NCBI GenBank assembly: GCA_963576725.1
Contig: OY755237.1
Coordinates: forward strand, 64,333,423 to 64,397,422
Source: Azorinus chamasolen
Lineage: Eukaryota; Mollusca; Bivalvia; Cardiida; Solecurtidae
Reading direction: 5' to 3'
DNA length: 64,000 nucleotides
Shown here: positions 1-9,839 of the stretch, piece by piece
Layout: each line of letters begins with the position of its first letter
How positions within the stretch are numbered: position 1 is the first letter of the stretch
Program-made: the position numbers and the translations under genes
Notes under the pieces: model-generated
Database searches by the model: none
Told to the model about the DNA's origin: nothing
What the model saw: only the letters and a program-made list of their open reading frames with translations

Positions 1-148
1 AACTAAAGCATTGGAAGGGTTGAACATCCCCCACTCCCCACACTATCACCCAAAAAGAATTGGGAGATCTATTATGATCAAAATGATTTATAATACAGCG
101 GAACCTCTCTATACAACAGGCTCTAGAAAAAAGGACTGCATGTGGGTC

Positions 149-490
149 TTAACCCTTTCCTTTATATTAACGTGTTTTCACGCATTTGCGAACAGAGTAG
201 ACCCAGATCAGGGTCTGCTCTGTTTGCTGATGAAATTTGAAAGATCTGTTTCTTTACTTTCTAAAATGGCTACACTGTTCTACCTTCCATATTTAGTTGT
301 AACTATTTTTCCATGCATATGCAGTAGGTACTGAAACTTGGAATACACATAGAACACCCATTCCCTGTTCTATATTTATATAATTTCTAAAGCAAACAGA
401 GCAAACCCTAATCCTTTATGAGCCATCTGATCAGGGTCTACTCTGTTTGCAAAGAGGTGAAAAAGGCGTTTATATTATGAAAAGGGTTAA
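149..490 (+). repeat. Two fused family A copies
   Basis: Starts and ends with TTAA. The left copy (149-355) has a shortened hairpin (about 203-230, GACCCAGATCAGGGTC); it runs into an inverted second copy whose hairpin (about 400-465) is degraded. Confidence 0.7.
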
Positions 491-668
491 TACCCAGATC
501 AGACACCGGTAGGAGCCATCTGATCAGGGTCTGCTATGTTGGCTGATTCTACAGTTTATGCCATGTCCAAAATATCCTGTGTTCATTTGCCATTATAAAA
601 ATTCAGCAAATGAATTTTTATGATGTCATAACATTTTACATGAATATTCATAGAGCAAAGGGTGGAAG
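491..668 (-). repeat. Family B, 5'-truncated reverse copy
   Basis: Starts inside the hairpin right arm (GGAGCCATCTGATCAGGG) and runs to ACATGAATATTCATAGAG, the B end, without a clean TTAA. Confidence 0.65.
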
Positions 669-1179
669 ACCCTGTCCATTGTAGAGACATTACACTGGAT
701 TGGTAGGTGCCCCCAGACTGTGGCATACTATATTACCTGTTGGTGTTTGCCTTCCTTAAGCATACCTGTGGATACATCTGCTCCGGATTAGACCAGTGCT
801 AGGTTTAACACTCCAGCAATTTAATTTGACAGTTCCGAGAGAGATTTTTTGACTAATTCTCAACTTGGATAAGATTTTTATCGGATTTTGCAAAGGTGTT
901 TGCCATTGGTGAAAGTTTTGTGTTAAGTAGAGATTAAAAAAAATAAATCATCAAAAAGTGAAATAGAATGTGAAAGTGAACTTTTTGCAAATTGGAATCT
1001 GTATGAAATTGGCGAAAATTTGTAACAAAGTGAATGAAAGTTGAACTTTCTCACAACCTTCTAAATCGATTTTCTTTCTGGATATAGATGCAGATTTTTC
1101 TAAACTGAATAGTGATGAGGACTTAAATACTGTTTGAGTGGTGGATGAATTAATCTCTTTGAATTTCATGTGATTCAAG
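669..1179. other. Intron, nothing recognised
   Basis: AT-rich sequence without hairpin, splice-flanked frame or known repeat that I can see. Confidence 0.5.
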
Positions 1180-1413
1180 TTAATTCTTTACTTGATGAAT
1201 ATTCATGTATGAAATAATGACATCATACATATGTGTTAGATTAATTGGTATAATAGCTCATGGAGATGGACATTTTTGGCCATGGCAGACACTTTAGAAT
1301 CTTATCTATATTATATCATAAGCAAACGGAGCAGACCCCTGATCAGACAGCTCCTACAGGAGCTGTCTGATCTGGGTCTGTTCTGTTTGCAAAGGCATAG
1401 AGTGAAGGGTTAA
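1180..1413 (+). mobile_element. Family B element
   Basis: TTAATTCTTTAC...GTGAAGGGTTAA. Hairpin at about 1322-1390 with apex GCTCCTACAGGAGC. Confidence 0.8.
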
Positions 1414-1436
1414 TGATTTTGCAAGCCAACTAGCCT

Positions 1437-1605
1437 TGTAGAAGCCATCAGATCAGGGTCTGTCCTGTTTGCTGATTGAATTCATTAGATTTGATTCTAC
1501 ATTTTCTGTTGTGGCCAAAATATCCTGTGTTCATACTTGTTATTAAAATTCAGCTAATGAATATTAATGATGTCATTATTTCTTGCATGAATATTCATGA
1601 GGTAA
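1437..1605 (-). repeat. Family B fragment
   Basis: Begins in the hairpin right arm and ends at the ATGAATATTCATG end. Confidence 0.6.
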
Positions 1606-1658
1606 GTTGATGGATGAATACTTTTTTTCTCATTATGCAGTTAGTACAGTAAAGTCTC

Positions 1659-1877
1659 TTAACCCATTCCCTCATAGGCTATTTTTAGACCTTACCTCTT
1701 TGATTAGATCTATGAAAAAGGAGCATTCACTAGAGAAAAGGAAATTTTCAGAATTGTGTTGTTTTGAAACCATTGTGATAAATAGAGCATTTGCTCCTGT
1801 GGAGCAAATGCTCTATTTATCACAATAGTTTCATAAAGTAACTTTTACAGAAGCGTCAATATGCAGGAATGGGTTAA
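1659..1877 (-). mobile_element. Family C element
   Basis: TTAACCCATTCCC...AATGGGTTAA. Palindrome 1766-1832 is GAAACCATTGTGATAAATAG..., apex GCTCCTGTGGAGC (one base pair shorter). Confidence 0.85.
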
Positions 1878-1887
1878 ATAAAGTTTG

Positions 1888-2071
1888 TACAGTAAAGCGA
1901 CCACATTATTTATTAACACAGGAGTCTGAAAAAGTAAATGGTTGCTTAATGCAGGACAAAACTAATGCAGAAAGCTCCTATGGGAGCTTTCTGCATTACT
2001 TTTGTCCTGAATTAAGCTACCACCTGTTTTGCAGATTCAGAATGGGGCTTCTATTGAATGTTTTTACTGTA
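1888..2071. mobile_element. D2 element
   Basis: TACAGTAAAGCG...TTTTTACTGTA with TA ends. Palindrome built on TTAATGCAGGACAAAA..GCAGAAAGCTCC, apex GCTCCTATGGGAGC. Confidence 0.8.
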
Positions 2072-2384
2072 ATACTTTAACCTTTACCATGATAATATTA
2101 TGCTGGTTGCCAAAAATGTCATCTACTGTAATAACCCAAAGTATTTGGACAAATATAGGTAAATAGTGCAGACCAAGATCAAATTGAATTATTTAAATTT
2201 ACAAACTGATGGAGGGGGTTGGGGTCTGGTCGTCTGAATTCTAAGTGTTGAAAGTCATAATTGTGGAGTAAAGGGTTAAGGGACAATGTAAAGTCCTCTA
2301 TGCCGATATCAGAATGGTGCCAGCTTCAACTCGGATCTGTGACAAGTCTTGCATACTTCCAATTCATTCAGGCTTTGATTGTCA
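2072..2384. other. Intron, nothing recognised
   Basis: No repeat or exon evident. Confidence 0.5.
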
Positions 2385-2642
2385 AACTGCATATATCCAG
2401 ATGAGATGCAGAATTACATGGTATCTCATCTGGATCCAAACTGTTTGCAATTGCAGTTCAAGGACAAGGGTATCAACTGACTGCTGCTAATGGTGTGGAC
2501 CAAGAAGCCCTCTGATCAGGGTCTGCTCTGTTTATCATTCAACATCCACTCTCTCCAAATATACCCTTTCATGCTGAATGGACTCATTAATCAAACAATG
2601 ATGAACCATTCCATATTGAAAATTCAGCAATCAAAAGGTTAA
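2385..2642 (+). repeat. K-like hairpin and E fragment
   Basis: 2390-2450 is a weak hairpin (CCAGATGAGAT / ATCTCATCTGGATCC). 2500-2642 is the right part of an E element ending TTGAAAATTCAGC...GGTTAA. Confidence 0.55.
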
Positions 2643-2754
2643 CATGTTTTTACTCCAGGAGCAGCTCAGTTTTAATTAAAACTTGTTTGAAGTTTAACCT
2701 GTGTGAACACTGTGAAATTGGTATTAGCCCTTTCTCTTGCTATTAGTGCACATA

Positions 2755-2832
2755 TCTGCATTTGCTAATAGTGCAGACCCATATGAGACAGCTCCTAGAG
2801 GAGCTGTCTCATATGGGTCTGCACTATTTGCC
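2755..2832. repeat. G-like palindrome without shell
   Basis: GCAAATAGTGC arms around ATGAGACAGCTCC; apex GCTCCTAGAGGAGC. Confidence 0.75.
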
Positions 2833-2924
2833 ATAATGATTCAGTAGCAACATTTGATTAACATGTAAGATAATTAATATTTGTAATGGGTGTAGGTCAC
2901 TTTGAATGTTCAGCTGGAGATAGG

Positions 2925-3171
2925 TTAATCCTTCGCTTGCTGAATTTTAAAATTCATTTCTCCTTCATTACCCATACCCTGTTGTATAATTACATATATC
3001 TTCACTGTGTACAAGTATTACGCTGTGCAATCACTACTGCGGGTGCACTGGTTGCACAATCAACTTGTAAATAGTGCAGACCCTGATGAGACAGCTCCTG
3101 CGGGAGCTGTCTCATCTGGGTTTTCACTATTTACAGGTAGGTATATTGACGCGAATAGCAAGCGAAGGGTT
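2925..3171 (-). mobile_element. Family G element
   Basis: TTAATCCTTCGC...GCGAAGGGTTAA. Palindrome 3066-3136, apex GCTCCTGCGGGAGC; also a smaller inverted pair GCAATCACTAC / GCACTGGTTGC. Confidence 0.88.
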
Positions 3172-3477
3172 AAGCTTCAAACTTTCATTTTGATTCAATC
3201 TGAACTATTTTTGTTAATAACAAAATGAAGCAATCACATTAGTCACTGCTTTCTCTCTGTCTACACTGAATTCAAATCTACTTCAAAGACAGTTTTTAAT
3301 TAATGTTTCTTATCAATTTAAAAGTTAAAGGTGTTAAAAAATACTAGGTGCTGTGCTAGCAAAGATGAGGATGTATGTTTTTTCATGTAATGAGTTTTAA
3401 TTGGTTGTCTGCTATAGCAGAAGTGTGCAGTTGCTGACTTTGCTCTTTGTGTATGATGTATGATTTCCATTTTCTGT
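3172..3477. other. Intron, nothing recognised
   Basis: AT-rich; no hairpin or coding signal seen. Confidence 0.5.
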
Positions 3478-3692
3478 TTAACCCTTACAGTGCGGGACAC
3501 GAGTCACACATGTCCTTTGCAAACAGTGTAGACCCAGATGAGAGGGCGCCTAGAGGAGCCCTCTCATCAGGGTCTGCATTGTTTGTCATATAAATACATT
3601 CTTTAGAAAAAAATCCCTAAATATTCACCGTAAGCTTGCCCTATTTGAATTTTGGATTAGTTAATTTGAAAAATCAGCGTTGTAAGGTTTAA
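3478..3692 (+). mobile_element. Family E element
   Basis: TTAACCCTTACAGTGCGGGA to GTTGTAAGGTTTAA. Palindrome about 3517-3588 with GAGGGCGCC / GGAGCCCTC, so one arm has G for T. Confidence 0.88.
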
Positions 3693-3919
3693 CCCTTTCC
3701 CTGTTCAATATTCATGTAAGAAATTTTGACATCATGAATATTTATCAGATGAAGTTTTATAATGAGAATTTTTTTTCAAGGAAACTTTTTGCTTTGACAA
3801 AAACTGTAGAATCAGATCTATATCATGTCAAAAGCAAACAGAGCCGACCCTGATCAGACTACACAATCTGATTTGGGTCTACACTGTTTGCAAAGGCATT
3901 TATAATTGAAAATGATTAA
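3689..3919 (+). mobile_element. Family B variant element
   Basis: Shares its first TTAA with the E element before it and its last TTAA with the A element after it. The hairpin apex is replaced by ACTACACAATC. Confidence 0.75.
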
Positions 3920-4396
3920 CCCTTTCCCTAATATAAACATGTTTTCACACATTTGCAAACAGAGTAGAACCAGAGGAGCTGTCTGATCAGGGTCTGCTCT
4001 GTTGGCTAATAGAATTTGATAAATCTGTTTCTTTGCTGTCTAAAATGTCTACAATGTTCCACCTTCTATATTTCTTTATAACTGTTTTGTTAATGAATAT
4101 TCAGTAGGTAATGAAATTGACCTTAACCCTTTACCCAATAGCCTGTTTCTAGTTTTCAAGACATATGACCACTTAAAGCAGGTTGAAAGTAAAGCAGAAT
4201 GCGCCTTAAGGCGCATTCTGCTTTACTTGCAGCCTGCTTTAAGCTACCACCTACTAGGATATAGAAAATATTTATTATGCAATATGTTCATGACTGTATG
4301 AATTTGAACTATTTTCTTCAGCAGAGGAATAATTCAAACACGCTAAAAGCCGCTTCTATCAGGTAAAGGGTTAATACAGAACAGGGAAAGGGTTAA
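3916..4396 (+). mobile_element. Family A element, interrupted
   Basis: TTAACCCTTTCCCTAATAT...GAACAGGGAAAGGGTTAA. Part of its left hairpin arm is deleted. It is split at an internal TTAA by the element at 4123-4374. Confidence 0.85.
4123..4374. mobile_element. TTAA element with D1-like palindrome, nested in A
   Basis: TTAACCCTTTACCC...GGTAAAGGGTTAA inserted in the A element. Its palindrome (TTAAAGCAGGTTGAAAGT...) resembles the D1 core, but the apex is GCGCCTTAAGGCGC. The related A copy at 41467-41715 shows the unfilled site CCTTAATATAG. Confidence 0.88.
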
Positions 4397-4526
4397 CTGA
4401 TAAGCAAACAGTGCTGACCCTGATCAGCAGGTATTCTGTCAAGTGTCTTATCCAATTGCAGTTGACATAAAGAAGTTGCCTTGGGTCGATTCAATATGTA
4501 ATTACTGGGGGATTAGGAAGATAAAT

Positions 4527-4588
4527 ATTGCAGACCATGATCTAAGGGCTCCTTCAGGAGTCAACTGATGTGGTCTGCATTGTTTGCA
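4527..4588. repeat. Degraded hairpin
   Basis: GCAGACCATGATC... / GTGGTCTGCATTGTTTGC around GGGCTCCTTCAGGAG. Confidence 0.6.
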
Positions 4589-4849
4589 TCAGCCAGTTTA
4601 TTTATTTCCTGCTTTTAAAATGTAACGAAAGGAGTTCTGTTGGTTCATTATTTGATGCGAGCAGCAACAGACCGAGGCACAGTAATTAAATAAAATTACG
4701 GGTAATGTGACAGTCCTCTGTAATAACTGCAATTACAGTAAAACTAGTTTTAATTAAGAAGATTTGAGATCCTTTTAGGCAGATGACTGCTTAATGCAGG
4801 ATGAAAGTCATACAGAAAGCTACTTTGTGGAAATTGTTTTGGGACTTGT

Positions 4850-4963
4850 TGGACTGTTCCAGGAATCTAAGAATCAGATCTACAATGTATATTATTCCAT
4901 AAGCAAACAGAGCAATGCCTTATCAAGCAGCTCCTTCTGCAGCTTCTGGTCTGGGTCTATATC
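4850..4963 (+). repeat. Family B fragment
   Basis: GAATCAGATCTAC...CCATAAGCAAACAGAGC with a degraded hairpin; abuts H. A D2 scrap lies at 4783-4822. Confidence 0.55.
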
Positions 4964-5155
4964 AGAGGTCCAGATAAGATGCATAAATTAAAACATTTTC
5001 AAGAATAACTTCTTTATTTCTCTCCCGATGCCCTATGTTGTGACCACTCCTTAGAAAAGATTTTCCAGATGATTCTAAAGAGTGGTCACAACATAGGGTT
5101 TGATGAAAAAATGACGATTTTAGTATTTGAGTATGCACCGTTATCTCTGTTGTCT
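4964..5155 (+). mobile_element. Family H element
   Basis: CAGAGGTCCAGATAAGATG left end, then CCCTATGTTGTGACCACTC; the hairpin left arm is rearranged near its tip (GAAAAGATTTTCC); right part GACGATTTTAGTATTTGAG. Confidence 0.75.
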
Positions 5156-5194
5156 GTACTGTACTCAGTTTGCTAAGGTTCCAAATGTCATAAA

Positions 5195-5553
5195 TACAGT
5201 GCTCCCTCCCTACTACGGCCCTCTCAACAACGATTCCCTCCTTACAACAACGCATGTCACCGTTACCGAAACAACAAGGCTCCAGAAACAACATTTTTTA
5301 CCATCGTATTTTCTTTATGCCTCCATCAAACCCTATTTTGTGACCACTCTTTAGAATCGTGACAAAGTGACGATTCTAAAGAGTGGTCACAACATAGGGT
5401 TTGATTGAGGCATAACGATTTTACTTCTCGAAATAAACCTTATCTGGGGATCTGCACAGAAGCTAATTATGGTTGATTTTCCCTTCCCTCTGAACAACAC
5501 ATATTACAATTTTCGTATCCCAAAGGGTGTCGTTGTAGAGAGGGAGCACTGTA
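5195..5553 (+). mobile_element. J element (TA-flanked) carrying the H palindrome
   Basis: TACAGTGCTCCCTCCC...GAGGGAGCACTGTA. In the middle it holds AAACCCTATTTTGTGACC... and its reverse complement, the same palindrome as family H. Confidence 0.85.
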
Positions 5554-6028
5554 TGAGTGAAAAGGTTAAAGACTGACATCAATACTTTATTTAAGTATTG
5601 TTTAGAGAGATTTTACTGTACTTCTGAAAATGATTTAATGGAACATGAATAAATGCAATTTTCTCTTTCTGTTTCATTGATTTTAACCTCTAGCATGTAG
5701 GAAACCACAATTTGTAGGTAGGAATAACATATTATTTTCAAAAACTTCTCATTTGCTAGGAAAGTATCTATTTGTTCAGTGTAATAATTCAGTGTCTTTC
5801 TGTACTATAATGTTGCATATTTAGGTTTCATGGTTGAACAAGGCAAGAGCAGTATAAGTATTTAATCTTTGCTAAGCATAACATGACAGTCATTTAAAAA
5901 CAGCTTGGGTCTAGCTAGATGAGAGGACAAGTAACTATGTGTCTCATCAGGATCCAGCCTGCAATTGTTTCTCAAAAGCTCGTACAAATCAGAAGTAAGG
6001 AAAACGTTACAACAGATCAAAGTTTTAG
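5554..6028. other. Intron, one weak hairpin
   Basis: Only a degraded hairpin at about 5905-5965 (CTTGGGTCTAGCTAGATGAG / CTCATCAGGATCCAG). Confidence 0.45.
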
Positions 6029-6214
6029 CAGAACAGCAGATAAGGGTGCATACTCAAATACTAAAATCGTCATTTCTCCACCAAACCCTATGTTGTGACC
6101 ACTCTTTAGAATCGTCTCTTTGAGACGATTCTAAAGATTGGTAACAAAATAGGGTTTGGTAGAGAAATAAAAAAGTTATACTTGAAAATAACTTAATTTA
6201 CACATATCTGGAGC
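6029..6214 (-). mobile_element. Family H element
   Basis: CAGAACAGCAGATAAGG start. The palindrome at about 6084-6159 has triloop TTT (GTCTC-TTT-GAGAC). Confidence 0.82.
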
Positions 6215-6485
6215 AAACATTTTGACTTTCAGCATGATAAGGGTACAGTTACAAGAGAATAATGATTGATATTGTATGGTAACACTTTAAATGCTCAAAA
6301 CATTATGTCTGCCAAAACTCTCATCTGTTGCATTTTTCACTTACTTCTGATTTTCACAAGAGTTTGAGAAACTGTTGATTTATTGTCAATGCTTTGATCC
6401 TGATGAGAAGCCAAGTTAATAGGTGTTTCATCTGGATCCAAGCTGTTTGCAAATCTGAGTTAAGTCGGGCTTAGCATGGTAAGAG
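6215..6485. repeat. Intron with K-like hairpin
   Basis: 6400-6455: GATCCTGATGAGA / TTTCATCTGGATCCAAGC. Rest unrecognised. Confidence 0.45.
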
Positions 6486-6666
6486 TTAACCATTTGAATG
6501 CTGAACTTTCAGAGTGGAATGAACCAATGCTCATATAAACAGTATATGAATTTTGAATGACAAACAGTGCAGACCCAGATCAGAGGGCTCCTCCAGGAGC
6601 CCTCTGATCTAGGTCTACACTGTTTGCAAATGACAGCAAACTTGTCTCTTTCGCTGAAAGGGTTAA
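6486..6666 (-). mobile_element. Family E element (divergent)
   Basis: TTAACCATTTGAATGCTG...GCTGAAAGGGTTAA. Palindrome about 6560-6630 with apex GCTCCTCCAGGAGC. Confidence 0.8.
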
Positions 6667-6782
6667 AGAATGTATTTGGCTATTTCACAGTCCATTGACC
6701 AAGTGATGAAGCTTTATTATGCCCGTTGTAATGGGAATATATCATGAAATATGATTGGTTATCAGGATAATGGGCTTTTGTT

Positions 6783-7034
6783 TTAACCCTTTATCTGATG
6801 AATATTCTACCAAGAAATAATGACATCATGAATATTTATTAGCTGAACTTTTAAATTCGTATGTGAACACAGGATTTTTTGGCCATGGTAGAAACTGTAG
6901 AATCAGATCTATAGTATTTCATAAGCAAACATTTAGAGCAGACTCTGATCGGAAGCTCCTACAGGAGCTGTGTGATCTGGGTCTACTCTGTTTGGAAAGG
7001 CAACATGAAGCACTTCTGTCAGGGAAAGGGTTAA
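6783..7034 (+). mobile_element. Family B element
   Basis: TTAACCCTTTATCTGATG...GGGAAAGGGTTAA. Hairpin 6924-6993, apex GCTCCTACAGGAGC, with an ATTT insert near the left arm base. Confidence 0.85.
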
Positions 7035-7431
7035 TTGATGCCGATATTGAGGCATAAAAATGTTTCAGATGACAAAATCAACATCAGTTCAATGTCGTTT
7101 GCATGTTTAACGTGAATATGCGATAAACTCCGCAAATGCTTTGATTCCTTATGAGACACATCTTGGCATTTCATCAGGATCTAAACTGTGTGAAACAATG
7201 GTTATTGTTCTAGAATAATGGAAAAATATGTATGAAAGAAATGAAGCAGACAACTTTTTTTGTAGATCACAGAATCTGATGGTTTACAGTACAAAGATCT
7301 AGAGTTTCCATAAGAATTCGGACAGACAAACACGCAAATTGTGCAGACCTAGATCAAACCACTCCTGAAGGTCAACACTATTTGCTACTTTGTCAATCTA
7401 AGTTGTTGCTTAAATAATTCATTAACCCTTC
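7035..7431. other. Intron with two weak hairpins
   Basis: About 7138-7192 (GATTCCTTATGAGACAC / GGCATTTCATCAGGATC) and 7328-7383 (GTGCAGACCTAGATCAAACC). Nothing else seen. Confidence 0.45.
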
Positions 7432-7672
7432 ACTTGCTGTTCACGTCAATATACATACCTGTAAATAGTGAAGACCCAGATGAGACAGCTCCTGCAGGAG
7501 CTGTCTCATCAGGGTCTGCACTATTTACAAGTTGATTGTGCAACCAGTGTACTCCAGAGCAGTGATTGCGCAGCGAAATACTTGTACACAGTGACGATAT
7601 ATGTAATTAGACGACGGGGCATGGGTAAAGAAGGAGAAATGTATTTTAAAATTCAGCAAGAGTAAGGGTTAA
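7432..7672 (+). mobile_element. Family G element
   Basis: TTAACCCTTCACTTGC...AGTAAGGGTTAA. Palindrome 7461-7530, apex GCTCCTGCAGGAGC. Confidence 0.88.
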
Positions 7673-7704
7673 GAGAGGAGAGAGGCCCAGATAAAATACT
7701 TAAC

Positions 7705-7933
7705 TTAACCCATTCCTCCATAGGCTATTTTTAGATCCAACCATTTTGAATAAATCTACCGAAAAGGAGCATTAACTAGAGAAAAGGAAAATTTTACAAT
7801 TTTGTAATTTGAAACCATTGTGATAAATAGAGCATTTGCTCCTATAGGAGCAAATGCTCTATTTATCACAATGGTTTCATAAAGTGACTTTTACAGAGGC
7901 GTAGAAAGGCGTATTTATGGAGGAAAGGGTTAA
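7705..7933 (-). mobile_element. Family C element
   Basis: TTAACCCATTCC...GGAAAGGGTTAA. The palindrome at about 7809-7876 is perfect, apex GCTCCTATAGGAGC. Confidence 0.9.
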
Positions 7934-7934
7934 A

Positions 7935-8076
7935 GCATTTTCAAGGTAAATTCTTTATTTCTCCACTAAACCCTATGTTGTCTTCTAGATAATTCTAAAG
8001 TGTGGTCACAATATAGGGTTTGGCGGAGGAAGGACGATTTTAGTATTTCAGTACTCACCTTTATCTGTTGCTCTGA
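7935..8076 (+). repeat. Family H, truncated
   Basis: Lacks the first 30 bp; most of the palindrome's left arm is deleted. Ends CACCTTTATCTGTTGCTCTG. Confidence 0.7.
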
Positions 8077-8318
8077 GAGGGGATTGTGTGTCCGAATACT
8101 TATGGTAATAAGGGTACTTGGTTTATGAAAGGTATGCATCAATCCAGTTTCAAAGATTGTGGATTTTAGTTTAGGAAACTCAGTAGGAATGCTGAAAGAA
8201 AATGAATTGTTTTCAAGGTGTGAATCTAGTTTAGCAGCAAGAGTAATTTACCAATATTGAACTCTACTTACCTAGTGACGAGTTGACAACCAATGAATTC
8301 ATTCGTAACTGCAAGCAG

Positions 8319-8473
8319 GGAAGGTGGATTTAAAAACTTTGGAAAATGTTGTGGCGAGTGTGCTGCGAAATACATCGAAAAAAATTCTGGCACGACGACG
8401 TCAGTTAGAACTATCACCACGGATGTTAGACTTTAATATCAACTTGAGGGCGGTTCTCGAACAATTTGAACAG
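8319..8473 (+). CDS. Candidate upstream dystrophin exon (uncertain)
   Basis: A non-repeat patch with higher GC than its surroundings is open in one frame and ends CAG|GTATAAG in phase 0, the phase in which the next sure exon (32095) begins. With acceptor GCAAGCAG the exon is 155 bp. The translation is helix-like: it contains LARRRQLELSPRML and ends NLRAVLEQFEQ, which would run on into DLQAEV of the next exon. Human dystrophin has a similar spacing at the end of exon 55 (ELMKQWQ then DLQGEI). Against it: the acceptor has a poor pyrimidine tract, the spectrin tryptophan is missing and identity to dystrophin is low. Confidence 0.45.
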
Positions 8474-8649
8474 GTATAAGATGGACATTTTTTAACCCTT
8501 TTACTTCATGAATATTCATGTAAGAAATAAGGATATCATGAATATTAATTAATGGATTTTTATAATGGCATAGTTTACAAACAAAGGAATTTTTTGCCTT
8601 TCCAGAAACTATAATAGAATCTGATCTGTATTATTCCATAAGCAAACAA

Positions 8650-8960
8650 TTAACCCATTTCAAGGGCTTGGCGCAAAACTATTGTAACTCCTTCACAAAG
8701 TGAAGGAGTTACAATAGTTTTGCACCAAGCCCTCGATTTGCTCCCATGATCCCATATATGGGATGTAGGCAAACAGTGTAGACTCTGATCAGACACTGCA
8801 TAATGCGGCGTCTGATCAGAGTCTACACTGTTTGCTGATAGGAATTTCAATATTAAACAAAACTAAAATGAAAATTTAGGCCAGGCACCCCTTAGATAAA
8901 AAAAAATGGACTAATCCAATATATAATCATGGAAGAATCCACTGGGAGCAAATGGGTTAA
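8650..8960. mobile_element. Family L element nested in B
   Basis: Ends are TTAACCCATTT|GCTCCCA and TGGGAGCAAATGGGTTAA, the left one split by element I. Inner palindrome 8769-8837: GCAAACAGTGTAGACTCTGA, apex CACTGCATAATGCGGCG. Confidence 0.82.
8661..8735 (-). mobile_element. Family I 75-bp hairpin element, copy 1
   Basis: 36-bp arms (AAGGGCTTGGCGCAAAAC...) around AAA, flanked by ATTT on both sides (8657-8660, 8736-8739). Two arm mismatches. It interrupts the terminal repeat of L. Confidence 0.88.
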
Positions 8961-9265
8961 AGCAGACTCTGATCAGGTTGTTCCTACATGATCTAGGTCT
9001 ACTCTGTGTGCAAAGGCATCAGAAGGTTTGTTAATACTTTATGTATCTGATTCACTACTATTTTGCAATAACTTGAGGGATTACTTGAGTAGCGTTTCAT
9101 TACAGGGATGACTTTGGAATGTTCAGTATTTTGTATGAATTTGTAAGTTTCGTGATATTGGTGATTTTACAGAAATTTGCATATATCTGAATTTCATGAG
9201 GAAGACCACCTTTTTACATTACAGTGTAAACTGCTCAGTTGTGCACATTACTTACAGTTTTTCGG

Positions 9266-9697
9266 TTAACCGTTTTACTCCATTAACCCTTTCCTCCATA
9301 AATACGCCTTTCTCCGCCTCTGTAATGGACACTTCTTGAAACCATTGTGATAAATAGAGCATTAATTTTGCTCCTACTAAATTCTAAAATTTTCCTTTTC
9401 TCTAGTTAATGCTCCTTTTCGGTAGATTTATTCAAAGAGGTTGGATCTAAAAATAGCCTATGAGGTTAATAGGCTTTTATACGCCTTCACAAACAGAGTA
9501 GACCCAGATCAAGGCAGATTCTGTAGAAGCTGTCTGATCTGGATCCACTCTGTTTGCGTACAAAATTATACTGATCTGATTCTACAGTTTCTGAAATGAC
9601 TAAATTCCATTGTTCATTGGCCATTGTAAATCTTCTAGTAATTGATTTCCATGATGTCATTATTTTTTACATGAATATTCATGGAGTAAAGGGTTAA
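9266..9697 (-). mobile_element. Family B element, interrupted by C
   Basis: TTAACCGTTTTACTCCAT...GAGTAAAGGGTTAA; its hairpin spans about 9486-9556 with a degraded apex. Confidence 0.82.
9283..9469 (+). mobile_element. Family C element nested in B
   Basis: TTAACCCTTTCC...TATGAGGTTAA. Only the left palindrome arm is left (ends at GCTCCTACTAAATTC); the right arm is gone. Confidence 0.82.
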
Positions 9698-9839
9698 TTG
9701 GTATGAAATTTTTATACATGTATTATCTCTTTCCCTCATCAGGAGTTGAAAATTCCACTTGTCCCCTCATCTTGCATGCTTTTCCCCTTCTTTGTCAATA
9801 TTGCCAGACAAGTGAGTTATTGTTGAATTCTCAACCTGC

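Larger units (their letters stand above)
8492..9034 (+). mobile_element. Family B element, interrupted
   Basis: TTAACCCTTTTACTTCATG... to a TTAA at 9031-9034. Split inside its hairpin by element L. It starts 18 bp after the donor of the candidate exon. Confidence 0.78.

Noticed and set aside
5195..5553. Palindromes as microRNA genes
   Set aside because: Stems are long enough, but copies are many and tied to transposon shells; without small-RNA data a gene call is not justified.
8650..8850. Reverse 66-residue frame
   Set aside because: It is read through the I and L palindromes.
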